Shown here: one piece after another, positions 31,816 to 43,653 of the stretch
Numbering within the stretch: the stretch's first letter is position 1
Layout of the letters: each line of letters opens with the position of its first letter
DNA from: Chromera velia
Taxonomy: Eukaryota > Sar > Chromeraceae
NCBI GenBank assembly: GCA_018398765.1
Contig: JAHBMJ010000024.1
Span: 3,710-59,474, forward strand
Direction: 5' to 3'
Length of the DNA: 55,765 nucleotides
Notes under the pieces: generated by a model
Databases searched by the model: none
What the model saw: only the letters and a program-made list of their open reading frames with translations
Told to the model about the DNA's origin: nothing
Translations under genes and position numbers: made by a program

Positions 31816-31821
31816 ACCTAC

Positions 31822-34800
31822 CAACCATCATCCACAGGCCCCTCCTGATCAAAACCCAAAGCAGACGCGACGTCTGGGTGCTTCTCCCAGAGCCCCGATT
31901 GATTGCTCCAGTCTCCTTTCCACCTCCCCCCCGTGCCGGTGCCCCATGTGTTGCAGGCTCTCATGAAAGCTCCAGAGAACTTTCCCGGCTCTCTGTGCAC
32001 GCTCACGATGCCGTACGCGTGAAAATCTACGAGGCCTGTGCGCTCGTTGATGAACTCGTCGGATTCATGGGATCCCAGACTCACCTGGAAGGAGAGGGCA
32101 TGCAGAGAGTCCTTATGATGATGAGTGAATGGATGGAGAGGAGGGGAGGGGAGATAGCAGGAGAACAGGGGGACGAGAGACAGCGAGGAGGAGAGAACAG
32201 AAACATCTGTTGAGTGACTTTCAAAATTTCAGACCATGTCGAAAGACATGGTCAACCAAGGTCCCTCCCTCCCTGTCTTCTTTTCCATGACTGTCTCATG
32301 TGCGCCCGCGAGGCACGTGTGACTGTCTGACTATCAATTTTCTTATCTCTCTGTGTGTTTGTCTGTCCGTCCGTCCGTCCGTCCGTCCGTGTGTCTGTCT
32401 ATGCATCCACCGCTTTTTTCCTTCAGTTTCTCGATCAAAACACTCAATAAGGGGTCCGGAAAAGAAGGCCATCGGGTGCAGGAAGACAACGGAATAGCCC
32501 TCGCCCCTCCAGCATCCCCCACCCCTCACACACACACACACACACACACACAGAGGGAGGGAGGGTGGGAGGGAGGGAGAAGCATAGACTTACCACAGCC
32601 CTCCCCTTCTCGATCAATGTGATCAGCTCTTCTACGACCGGTCTCTTCTCATTCTTGGACAAGCGCGTGAAGTCGATAATTCTGTATTTCTGCTCCTCTG
32701 TAGGACCAAGCAAATGCTGGGAGCAGCAGTGGGGTCCGGGGGTGTTGAAGGAGCCGACCATCTCTGGGTAGCTCCCCTGCGACATTTAAAAACGCGCATC
32801 AAAATTGCACACTTATCCATCTTCAACACTTTAATTTCTTTTATCTAAAAGAAACCGACGAAGGAACATTGACACTCGACCATGCAGACTTCCTGAGTGC
32901 ATATTCCCTCGCTGCCTCGATGGGGATGCAATCCGAAGATTCCCTTCTCAATATTATAAAGCCGACCTACATGTCATCACTCATGCAGACTCAATTGAGC
33001 ACACCCACCCGTCACACAGCCTAACTTACCTGCATCTTTGCGAACGCCTTTTCCAAAAGAGGAAGCCACATTACGTTCCTGCCCACTCCGGAGGCATTCG
33101 TCCCAAAAAACTGCCACGAACCTCCACCTTTGTCGACTGCATATATGCACATTGAAGAAGAGTGCGCATAGGCCATATCTGTGAAGACACAACATACCAA
33201 AGATTCAATGTGTACTTTCTGAAAGGTCGCCCAGAAGCACCCACAACGGGACTGTCAAGACAGAGCTCGTACGATGTTCGTATACGGATTTTTTTCATTT
33301 TTTTGCGGAAGATAACCACGACAGCACACAATTGTATCGATAGCCCATGCTTCCTTTTTTTGGTGTCACCATTCGCTGTCTCATCCACAAATAATCATGC
33401 ATGCGTGTGCGTGATGTATCATCCATCCAGCACATCGATCGATCCATCTCCCTCCGCACCTGCAGGCAGAAAGTCATCCATCACCACGAGTCTCCACTGA
33501 GAGAGTTGAGGGCTCCAGACTCTCACCACACACATCCCCGAGTCGTCCAGAAAAGGACCTTCCTCGTCGTCTGAAGAAGAGCGGCCGTCAGGAATCACGA
33601 AGGCGTCTCGAAGTTTGGAGGGGAGAAGGGAAGCGTAACTTATGAAGGACTGCAAAAAGATAGCCATTCATCAAAGAATTCTTGACAAAATCTCATGTAG
33701 AAGCAAAAACGGATCGCTCTAATTCACGGAGAGTCACGAGGCGAACCCTTCGGTTGGGATTTTGGATGATCCAATGAAGGAAATGAAAAGAATTAAAGGT
33801 AAAAGAGGAAATTTGTAGCAACGGACAGACAGAGGGGAGAAGACAAACATTTGCTTTCAAAGGACGACGCCACACAAGAGCACAAAGAGGAAGAACTGAA
33901 GGAGCAAAGAGACGTCCTTGTGGAGCATCGCCTGGATCGAGAGACGTAATTCTTTTTTTTTGTATGAAAGTAAACGCCTCGATCGAGAGACGTAATACCG
34001 ACCAGATGCAGAGTTTTTCCCTTCCTTTCCTTGGTTTCCCTTTTCTTTTCCGCCTGTCTCTCCCCCCTCCAAGGCAGCCATTCTCAATCCATTAACGATG
34101 GATCAACAACGGCACTCACCGCAATCATGTAGCAGTTCCCGACTGCGCCCTGACTGGTGTCCTTGTAGGAGGGTCGCTGGGAGAAGAGGACAGGGGAAAC
34201 GTCTGCCTCTGCAGACAGATGCCAACAGCTCTTCATCACATCACATAGACATACAGTGCGACTGAAATGGAGGTACACAAAAATAAGAGATTGCACGAGA
34301 AAGAAAACTTTCATCCCTGCACAGACAGAGATGAGAAGGAGAAACAAAAGAAACAGGAAGGGAGTGAAGATGCATGTACTACGGGACGGACATGCACATC
34401 GGAGCCTTCCTCAAACTTTCAGGAAGCGAAACAATAGCTAGGGAGGCAGTAATGCAAAGTCATCCTTCGTCATGAATGAAAAGCAATGCAGATCTCTCTT
34501 TTTGCTCTTCGCCCGTGCGACGTCTGGATGTCTGCCTTCATTCACACAGTTGGATATGCCGTTGACGGGACTGCAGCTAACCCCCGTCGGTGGCCTTTCC
34601 GTCGAACCGCACGACCTTCCACCTGCCCCCCTCCGTCTCCCTCTCCAGAGACCCCACTGAGGTCTTGATGAGTCCCACCCCCTTCTCTACGGGGGGAACC
34701 GTGAAGGCTATCGCCTGTCTGTCCGTGCGAGGCGCTCCCTTGTCGTCGTCCTTCACGTACACCAACAGCAAGACGTCCCCGACGCTCCTGCCCACGAACC

Positions 34801-36349
34801 CCCATTCCTGCAGGCAGGAATGGGCACTCGCAATCGATAGGAAAAGATGTGGAAAGAGGAAAATGGAGAGCAGACAGCGGACCCATGCAGATGGAAAGGC
34901 TCGACAGGTGCCGGTGGAGAGAGACTGGATCAACAGAAAAAAAAACAGACGCACAGACAGACAGACAGACCTCTCCAGGCCGTGTATGAAAGTAAAGAAA
35001 AAAAAACACAGACGCACAGACAGACAGACAGACAGACAGACCTCTCCAGGCCGAAGGAACCCAACCGGTTGGGCACTTCCTCTGTACCTCACATCGAAGA
35101 CTCGGAGGATATCCAATGTGTCATTCTTTAAAAACAGCCGAGGTTTTACTAGGTGATCGCCCTTTTTAGGCGACGGGAACGGTCTGGGTCTTTTCATTCT
35201 CATCTCCGAAGCCCTGACTGCACTGACTCCCTCGAGATCACTCTTTTCACTGATTCCATAGAGCTTCTCCTTTTGCATTTCTTTTTCAATGTTTTTCATG
35301 GGGGCAAATAGAGGGTCCACAAACTTCTTCCCGTCTTTTCTGAGAGCAGCTGCCAGGTCTTTCAAGGCTTTCCTGTTAGTCTCTGTGTCCTCCAGTGTGC
35401 AGGCTGCACGAAGGTCCACCGTGCTGAGTGGTTTCTCTTTCTCAAAGAGACGACAGAGGCTCTCTGCACACGCCGAGCACTCCTCCCTCTCCGTTTGCCA
35501 CTCTCTGACCTCTCCCGACCCAATCTTTCCTCTCAACGCAGCTACGATGTCCTTCTTCCTGCCACACACGATGTTCTTCTTCTTCCCGTCCATCCGAATG
35601 CGATATTCCCACTCGCCCTCGAATCTGACCGCAAACACGCTCCCTGCGGGGCAGATGATTTCGCAGTTGCAGTTGGGTTTCAAATCATAGCTGAAGTTCC
35701 GTCGAAGCTGTCCTTCGGGGTCTATCGGCACAGCCATCCCCTGCTTCCCGCTGCAGTTCTGCACAGAGAATCGGATGCGCCGGGGGTCATGACAGACAGA
35801 GACGTCCCAGGGGAAAGAGCATCTGCAAGCACGCCCGGGGGAAAGAGGGAAAGGTGCCCATGCATATTGTTATTCCTGTGTGTACTGACTACTGCTCGCA
35901 TGTTTCACAAATTCATTCATGAAGTCTACATGAGGGGAATCAGATCATCAGACAAGGCCATGCATGGTACATTGGACTGCACGTTGGATGGACTCGCGTT
36001 TTGGCATCTTGTTTGCTTTAGTCGGATGTTGAGAGAGTTCTTTGACCGCCAGATCTCAAATGCACGTGAAAAGAAGGATTGACTGCTTGACTAGGTGCAG
36101 GTTCTCCGACCTGAGATCTTTGATGTTGGTCACCGCGTCCTTTGGGTACACGCAGGCGACCACAGAGTCCTCGAGAGCTGCAAAGGGCCCAGGGGGGGCG
36201 CCGACAGCCTCACTTTCGAAGACAGGCTCACTTTCGGATTCCTCAATGATACGGGGCGAGGTTTTTCTCTCACCCGGCGAGACAAATCGCTTTGTGAGCC
36301 CTACTGCAGAGAGCAGTAGGAAAAGGAGACGGGAGAGAGGGCGAGACAT
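31822..36349 (-). CDS. calpain-type cysteine protease with N-terminal signal peptide; 3' end not found
   Basis: Exons (minus): 36349-36092, 35758-35042, 34807-34582, 34208-34120, 33649-33460, 33136-33030, 32776-32594, 32084-31822. Phases agree at every junction and 677 residues are visible. Exon 1 encodes MSRPLSRLLFLLLSAVGL, a signal peptide, followed by an acidic stretch. Exons 2-3 encode a pre-domain I cannot name. The protease core has SQGAVGNCYMIA (catalytic Cys426), VVRVWSPQLSQWRLVVMDDF, WLPLLEKAFAKM, GLVDFHAYGIVSVH (His612) and ACNTWG (Asn635), so the C-H-N triad is present with family-like spacing. The last exon reaches VDDG-W; calpains normally continue (DG.FW...), and unspliced it meets TAG at 31820. 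The next exon is either beyond the transposon nest or lost. Confidence 0.82.
32331..32580. repeat. CCGT/CTGT and CA/GGGA microsatellites in calpain intron 7
   Basis: A (CCGT)n run at about 32360-32400 and a (CA)n-(GGGA)n run at about 32525-32580, both intronic. Confidence 0.8.
33929..33996. repeat. 22-bp direct repeat around a 24-bp insert in calpain intron 4
   Basis: The 22-bp blocks at 33929-33950 and 33975-33996 differ at one base and enclose 24 bp. Read in the gene's direction, the insert is TTTACTTTCATACA plus an A run. The arrangement is that of a target duplication around a tiny insertion. Confidence 0.85.
34936..35053. repeat. duplicated calpain exon-2 donor around a 14-bp insert
   Basis: The blocks 34936-34982 and 34997-35053 each hold the end of exon 2, its GTCTGT donor, a CTGT run and a T run. 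The only sequence between them is TTTACTTTCATACA in the gene's direction. The true donor is at 35042/35041; the second copy gives a decoy at about 34971. Confidence 0.88.
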
Positions 36350-36439
36350 CACAAACAACTGGCACGACAAAACATGGTCATCGCACTTCACAAAGAAGGT
36401 AATCTTCCCATGTGTTCTCAATGAACCAATGAAGGAAGG

Positions 36440-36940
36440 TTAAGAGCATGTGGAGACCCCCAGAATCAGCGACAGAAACTGCATGACGTTTGACTGCGGC
36501 CGGCCTGACTTCTCGTTCGCCGCGATATTAGAGGCTGCATGTGCCGTCTCCTTCCGTTCGTTGTTCTCTTTCCAATCACAAGAGGACACCCAGGTCCAAA
36601 GCACGTTCTTTAAAACTCAAACCCAGCAAAAACCCAACATCCATCCTTGAATCCTCTTGCCCCCACCTGCAATGACGGCGACGGCGACGATCTCTGGAAG
36701 CTCCAAGTTCAACAAGCCTTGGAGAGACGTGACGGGGAGCTGTTGACTTAAGGATGGCCGAAGAAACCCCAAAGACGGTGTGTTTCTCACAGACCAGCTC
36801 ACAGGTTGCTCAAGCTCCCCCTGCCCGCTTCGTCTGTGCGTCTGTACTGACCCTGATCTGCTCAGGATGGACTGAGGTGGAAGGAAGGCGAGACAAACAC
36901 CCAACTGGGCGACCAGAAGAACCACCCTGGAAAGCGCCAT
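36440..36940 (-). CDS. small probably plastid-targeted membrane protein, TatA-like segment
   Basis: Exon 1 is 36940-36667 (ATG, MALSRVVLLVAQLGVCLA then FLPPQSILSRSGSVQ), with donor GCAG|GTGGGG. Exon 2 is 36534-36440, with acceptor ACATGCAG and stop TAA. Phases agree (274 + 95 nt), giving 122 residues. The start is a signal peptide followed by Phe and a basic Ser-rich stretch, the pattern of plastid import in red-lineage complex plastids. It is followed by LNLELPEIVAVAVIA, which resembles the start of a TatA/Tha4 helix (L-P-E then hydrophobic), but the usual FGPKKLPE hinge is missing. A second hydrophobic stretch is VMQFLSLILGV. Function unknown. It lies just upstream of, and in line with, the calpain gene. 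Confidence 0.45.
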
Positions 36941-37594
36941 TTTCTCACAAGTCCACAACTCCAAACTTGCTGCTTCTAAACCTGACAGAGGCGCGTTAAG
37001 GGAGACTTTGACAACCAGCTATGAGACAATCGACACAAGAAAGCGGCAAGAGGTCTTGAAGCTAGGGCAGGGCCTCGATCGGTTCTTTTGCATGGGAGGG
37101 CTCCTGCGTCACGCAGACCGTGCGAACTCCGTCACCAGTCTGAAATCAACTGAAAAAAATATGAAAACGTGCCCCTCAAGAGTAAACTGCGGGGCCCAAT
37201 GGGGCCCATGCATGGACCACCACAACTGACGCACGCCATGCAATGCTCATCTGACGCAAGCAAGCTTGCGAACGGCCCCGGAAAGCAAGAAAAATCAGAA
37301 CTGCACGATTGACGCACGCCGGCCATGCAGCCTCACGCCGACCCCCCCCCCCCCCGCGGAAAAAAAGCATGTGCGGAACCCCCCCCTCCCTCGGGAAAAA
37401 AGCCCGGGGGTAAGTGCATAACCCATCTGATGCACGCATGGCCCAAATTTAGCTTTTCGGGGCTGGGTTTTTGGTGAAAGACACTGTGCATACACGCGTA
37501 GGCTGGGGTATTTCTATTTTGTAAGTGCCCCCCACTTTATTTTCTAGGGTCATGCATGCACTGATCAACTGTTGCATATATGGATGGAGAGGAG

Positions 37595-37945
37595 ACGCGA
37601 TTGCTTGAATGAAAGACGAATGAATAAACGGAGGGAGGAGACTCGGGCCGACGACGGTTACTTGAATGAAAGACGAATGAATGAACGGAGGGAGGAGACG
37701 TGGTTACTTGAATCAAAGACGTATGAATGAACGGAGGGAGGAGACGTGGTTGCTTAAATCAAGGACGAATGAATGAACGGCGGGAGGAAACGCGGTTATA
37801 TGAATGAAAGACGAATGAATGAACGGAGGGAGGAGACTCGGTTGCTTGAATGAAAGACGAATAAATGAATGGAGGGAGTAGAACCGGTTGTATGGAAGAA
37901 AGACGAATAAATGAACGGAGGAAGGAAATGTGGTTACACAAATGC
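37595..37945. repeat. 46-bp minisatellite, about 7.5 copies
   Basis: Units such as 'cttgaatgaaagacgaatga' then 'atgaacggagggaggagacg' repeat at 46 bp; the first copy is 57 bp. They drift in sequence along the array. The minus-strand open frames here (Phe/Ser/Ile/Arg-rich) are by-products. From 37000 to 37595 there is no gene; a C12 run lies near 37350. Confidence 0.9.
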
Positions 37946-38059
37946 GACGCAAAGGAATAGATGGAAAGAGGGAACGTGGGTGAATGAATGGAAGTAAAAA
38001 GAATGGAGGACAGGGGGGGGCTGAAGGAATGAAGAGGCCCACGAATACCTACGAACAAA

Positions 38060-41000
38060 TGAATGGAGGAGGAACATAATTCAAGCATGTATCGAATCGG
38101 ATGGTCTGCGCCTCCAGCTTCAGTCCCTCCTGGGGAGCTCAACTCTGGATACACTTTCAATGAGTTTCTCGAATTCGGAAGACCAAAACGTCTGACCTTT
38201 TTGTATTACAAAACTGTTGCTCCCACGACTGTCTCTTCTCCAGTTTTTTTCCATTGCCAATCGTTTTTTCTTCGCAAAACTTCACAAAACCACTTCACGA
38301 TAAATTGACGGAGTTTATGAATGAAACTAAATAAACTCGATCCCTTCTTGACAAAGTGCTAATTGAAGCTCACAATCGAGTTCCAACATGTTGCATGCAT
38401 ACAGAACTGAATTTATGTATGCAAGGGATCGGGATCGTGACAAGCTTGCATGGGAATCAGGGCCGGGGGGGGGAGGGGAGGGGGGTAACGGGGGCTGGAG
38501 AGTATAGGCCAGACGCCGCCACGCAAGCAGTTTGTAATAACTTTGTATCATCTGCCCCTCATATACAGGGACGCGGCATACATAACAAAAACCTCAATCA
38601 ATTGTATCATCAGTCTGTTAAACGGTTGAGGACAACCATTTTGAGCGAAGGGGATGTGTTATATAGTACTTTACCTTATGTATTGCCTCGATGGAAGCAT
38701 GAGAGAAAACAGATAAAAAAATACTAAAAAGAAAATATTGTTTCCTAGAAGTTAGTTAAAAATATTTAACTTTTAAGAAAGTCAGACCAAAATATTTAAC
38801 TTTTAAGAAAGTCGAACCCAACCGACTTTAAAGTTGGTTCCATCCAACTTTCAAGAAAGTACAACAAAAAGTTTCGACTTTAGGTTTTCAGCCCAAAACA
38901 TGAAAACTTGGTTGAATCAAGGATCAGGAAAAGATTACCCAGGACAATGTCTCTTCTTTTCTTGAGATCTTTGGGCCTTCGACTTGACAGAGACATAGTT
39001 CTGACTCGAGTATCCCTGACAAAACTTTGGACAACAGTTGACAAACAACTTTGATAGACCACGGGAATTCATACTAGGTGATTGACGCTAGCTAGTACCA
39101 GTCTTCTGCAGTTTCAAATAACAAATTGATTAAAACCGTTTCTGTCCCTCTCTAGTAAACCAAGTTAGGAGGAGCCTAGAACAGGGGCGTGAGTCGGACA
39201 GAGGGTGCTGTAATGTTTATCTGTGAACACGTAGTGTGTAGACATGCCATTGGGTGCGGGAGCACGCCATGCACGGCGCAGTCAGACTGGGGTGCGCCGC
39301 TTAGACTTCAGACGGCGCGGCCCTGCAACGCATGCTTGCACGCGCAAGCCAAAAAAAATGGCAGTCTCCGAAAAAAAAGACTCGTTCAAGTGTTTGCAAG
39401 TCAAGGTAGAATGCTGTACTTAGAAGAGAGACTTCGTTGCGCTTCGTTGCGTTTGGTGAAACCGAGTCGTCTGCTCATTCGGATGTTTTTCGAACCCAAC
39501 GAGAATTGTTTGTTCTTCGTTTGGTTCGTCTTATCAGGTTGATTCTTTTTACTCTCCCTCTAGCTCCACCCTGGATTTCATATGTATGTATGTATATCAC
39601 TGGTGTGGTGATACCATTTAAGGTTTAGGGCAGGGCCAACATTATAAAGACCTTGCAATGTTAACATTGCTGTAGTTGAGGCTCCATATCTCTAGTCCTC
39701 CTTTACATTAAGCTTACGCGAGGTAGGCTATAAAAGTGAAGATATGTGAAGATATGAGTTTGAGGAGTATATTTCAGTCTACTAGGGACCGCTAACTTGG
39801 GATTGCTTTGATTGCTATCATCTAGCGGAGTCTCGGAAACGCTCGGAGAAATATTAGTCATCAAGACGCTTCTGCCACTCTTGACTGTTTCACCCACTAA
39901 GGCATCCGCTTGTCTGTAGGCCTAGCTGTAGGCGGGGCGCTTACGCATAGCATAGTACCTGCATTCCCCAAACGGTCCCTTCTTCTCTCCTTACCTCCTT
40001 CCAAATAATTAAGTAGGTAAGGATAGACGACTGCCCGAGATCCCGTTCTCCTAGGACACAGGCCTAGGTTGTTAATTCATGCTTGCTCGGAGACAAGGAA
40101 GTCTTCAGATACAACTAAACAGTGGTAACTGCTTAAGTCTATGCAACAGCATATTACTGAGAAGGGGTAATGTACAACATAATACTACGGCTTTCACTAT
40201 AGCTCTCTCCCTAATTTCTTCTTCAACCCTCCATCTTAGACTAGCTTTCACCAAGATGAAAAGTCCAAAGTCTCTTCTGAATTTAATATATCTTGAATAG
40301 ATTTCTCCCAATACTTCTTCCACTTTATTCCACTTTGCAACCTCTTGTTTCTTGTTTTATCACTGACAGTGAAAACCTTGATTTTTTGTCTTTTTAATTC
40401 CTAGTTCAATTCACTCCGACGTCTCGGCATACGTTCTCAAAGTTGGCCTAGACGATGTTTTACTGCCAGTGGGCTCCGGGATACTATTGGAGCCTGTAGA
40501 AGTCTGGTGTGGAAATGACATCCTGCGTGGTAGTATACATAAGTAGTACGATGTTACATGTGACGCACTCCGTGCCTAGCTCCGTGCAAATGACATAGAA
40601 AGCGAAACTAATTCTTCTTACCCTGCATGGGCTGAAATTTGCATGGTAAACGCCCCTTTAGCCTAGCCTTCAGGTGATTCAGAATTGTTTTTCCGGGCCT
40701 ACTAGCTTAGCGTGCATCAAATTACGTTTTATCTTTATGTCTTTCTCTCTCAACAGAAGGTAGCCTTTGCCAAGGCAGGAAGATGTTATAAAGGTTTTGC
40801 GCCACCTTTGATCTCCTTAATTCTTTTGTCTTAAATTTCTATATTACATTAAATTACTATTGAAGCTACAATAATATAAGCCGTAGTATGAGCCACTGTC
40901 ACAAACGATAAGATAAGCCGCGAATTGAAAGTGTTCCCTAATGCTCCTAGAATTCAGATTAATAGGAAAAAGCGGAACTTTCTGATAAAGTAGGCTAGAT

Positions 41001-41970
41001 CCGCCCATCATATATGAGGATACAGCATGCATATTAACAAAACCCTCAATCATGATGGTTATGTTACTGTGGCCCCCCTGCCATGGCTGATGGTATGTTA
41101 AAGTCGTAGTACCCCTCAAAGCTCGTTAAAATAATAGTACCCCCCTAAGCTCAACCACGATCCACCAAAAGTTTGCAAGTTTGCGTCCCCAGCTGGCTAG
41201 CTTCAATCCCGTAGCCCCCGGTTGACGCGGTATAAACCGCGCGTGCATATACATGCATATAAACATAGCCGCCGGCGGAGTGGGTGTAAACTAGTCAGCT
41301 AGCTAGTCAGATACCGTGGCCGCCGGCCGCCGGCGGAGCTGGCCAACGAAATTGAACTTTTAATAGTTTATGAACTGTTGGGAACCGCAGTATATTCCCG
41401 AGAACCGCCGGGAACATTTCAGTACATTATATATAGTCGGAGTACTGCACCATAATTGCAGGCATCTCTTTGACAGGAATATTCATGAATTTTTGACCCC
41501 TGTATCCTGCTATATCATGCATAGTTTGTTTTTTTTGTTACTTCAGTTCGCTCCCTCAGCCTCCCTGACTCGGACCCTGAGAAGGGACAGTCTTTGGGCA
41601 AAACTGCTGTCGATAAATTAGCTTATAGCGTTTAAATTGGACAGATGCTTACTTAGCGCGATTTACTATTGATTAGCTTAACCGGTAGTATTGTCCTGCA
41701 ACAGAAAAAAAACTAACTAAACCTAACCAGTATAGGACAATCATAGTTGCAAAAAATTGAGGAAACTAAACTAAAGGTAAATCTTCCACCCAATTTTGGC
41801 GGCTTAAATCACCCGATATAAATAATTTGTTTAGTAATTCTAGTTGCATTTTGCAAATCTAATGGAAGTTCTAGTCATGACTCATGATTTTATTAATAAT
41901 TTCAGTTTTTTTCTAAATATTCTTCCGTTACTCTTCCTAAATTTTTAAGTAAAATAAAGAAAAATAATGA
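38060..41970. other. long non-coding region
   Basis: I see no supportable gene over nearly 4 kb. It holds a 30-bp tandem duplication near 38758-38815 (AAAATATTTAACTTTTAAGA), then ACTTTAAAGT-type inverted words. A GC-rich patch with repeated GCCGCCGGCGGAG lies at about 41267-41340. Base composition changes several times, as expected of old transposon debris. Confidence 0.5.
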
Positions 41971-41976
41971 TATATA

Positions 41977-43648
41977 TTGCATACAGGCTAGCAGCCTAGG
42001 AATACAGATGCACAGAGGATAGAGATGTCCCGACTGAGTACAAAGTCCAAGGACTGTCAGATCAGGCGAGGGCGTGAAAAGAGGTTTCAACCAGTGTGGA
42101 TCGATCAGAGTGAATGCAGGCAGAAGGAAATATTCTGCCGTTCAGGGTTTGACCAGCCGTAGCCCCCAGCCGCACATGCGAGAGCGCACGGTATCTGGCC
42201 GGGGCATGCCGGAACCACTATGTGGGACGCAACATAGCGGCATACAACATACATTACTTTTTCTTCTTTTCTTTCCTTCCTTCCTCCCTCTTCTTATGGT
42301 GAGCGTGTGTACCGTCAAGACAGACAGACAAGGCTACAAGGGCAGTTCACTTCACAACATGAAACCTAGATCGGTTAAAAGACATCCTCCTCTGCTCCTT
42401 CCCCACAAACAAGCCAACAGTAGCCACTGAGGGATGAATGAACTAACAAGTGACCACAACACAAGCCTCTGGAACGCTGCCAAAGAGAAGGATGCATGAA
42501 CGAACGGGGGGCCGACATATGCATGCACGCTTGAGCCCGTCAGCTACTTGAAAGTACTGCTGCACAGACGTAGATTCGAACAGAGGACTAGACGGGGACC
42601 GAGAAGATGCTTTTCTTTCTTTTTCTCTTGCCTGTTCTCCTTTTGTCTTTTCTTTCTCTCATCAATTTATGCCAAAGGTCAAAAAGTACGATCAAGCATG
42701 GCCACAGACCAAACAAAGCGATGCAAGGCATGCCATTACCCTCACCTATCCTTCCGGCCAACAAAGAAAGGAGAGGAAGTATGCGCTGTGCGCGCACTTT
42801 TCTGGAACCGCCAGAGGAGGATCGGCGTACACAAGCACCAACCAAACCAGAGGAAGGCCCGCCTGTCACAAGGAACAACCAAAGCGTACAAGGAAGGAAA
42901 GAAGACAATTCTTCGCGCCAGAGAGACGGAGCTTGTTGGAGCTGGCAAAGGTGGGGGTTGCCAGAAGAATCCAGGAAACCCATCACACAGCCCTGGGGCC
43001 ACAGGAAATGTCCACTTCCCCAAATTTGTTCCAGTAGCTCTTGGCATCAACCAACCCAAGTTGGCCAAAGAGCACCACCAAAACAGAAGCAAAGAGACGA
43101 CTCCAGACAGTAGTCACAGTAAAAAGGATATGGAGACGGCAAACGCAACATCAGCGCTTCACTTTTGTTTTCTGGTTCAGCTTCTATTCAGTCGTAAGAC
43201 CACAACCACAGAAAAAAATGATAATGGGGATGGAAGTAGTTGGTTGCAGTGGCTAGCGAAGGCGATGGAAAGGGCAATAAAAAAAATAACTCAGACCAAC
43301 AGTCTCCTTCATGGGTGAAAGAAGTACTGAAAAGTCCGAAATCATTTCCCCGGATTGACGAGGTCTGCTGCCATATTGCACACAGGCTAGCAGCCTAGGA
43401 ATACAGATGCATAGAGGATAGAGATATCCCGGCCGAGTACAAAGTTCAAGGACTGTCAGATCAGGCTAGGGCGGGAAAAGAGGTTTCAACTAGTGTGGAT
43501 TGATCAGAGTGAATGCAGATAGAAAGAAATATTCTGCTGTAAAAGGTTTAACCAGCCGTGACCCCTGGCCGCACATGCGAGAGCGTGCAGTATCTGGCCG
43601 GGGCATGCCGGAACTACTGTGTGGGACGCAACATAGCGGCATACAACA
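41977..43648 (+). mobile_element. compact element with 273-bp terminal direct repeats (LTR-like)
   Basis: 41977-42249 and 43376-43648 are direct repeats of exactly 273 bp each, about 88-90% identical by eye. They start TTGCA(T/C)ACAGGCTAGCAGCC and end GCGGCATACAACA. The five bases ATATA flank both outer ends (41972-41976 and 43649-43653), a likely target duplication. The 1.1-kb interior has overlapping open frames but no recognisable gag, pol or clear primer site. It resembles a TRIM/LARD-type non-autonomous LTR element. Confidence 0.75.
42548..43318 (+). CDS. possible ORF inside the terminal-repeat element
   Basis: 256 codons (MKVLLHRRRFEQRT...), basic, with KRCKACHYPHL, one hydrophobic segment near residue 30 and another near residue 210. 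Two other frames are also open over parts of the same stretch, so open length alone is weak support. No family recognised. Confidence 0.25.
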   Translation: MKVLLHRRRFEQRTRRGPRRCFSFFFSCLFSFCLFFLSSIYAKGQKVRSSMATDQTKRCKACHYPHLSFRPTKKGEEVCAVRALFWNRQRRIGVHKHQPNQRKARLSQGTTKAYKEGKKTILRARETELVGAGKGGGCQKNPGNPSHSPGATGNVHFPKFVPVALGINQPKLAKEHHQNRSKETTPDSSHSKKDMETANATSALHFCFLVQLLFSRKTTTTEKNDNGDGSSWLQWLAKAMERAIKKITQTNSLLHG

Positions 43649-43653
43649 ATATA

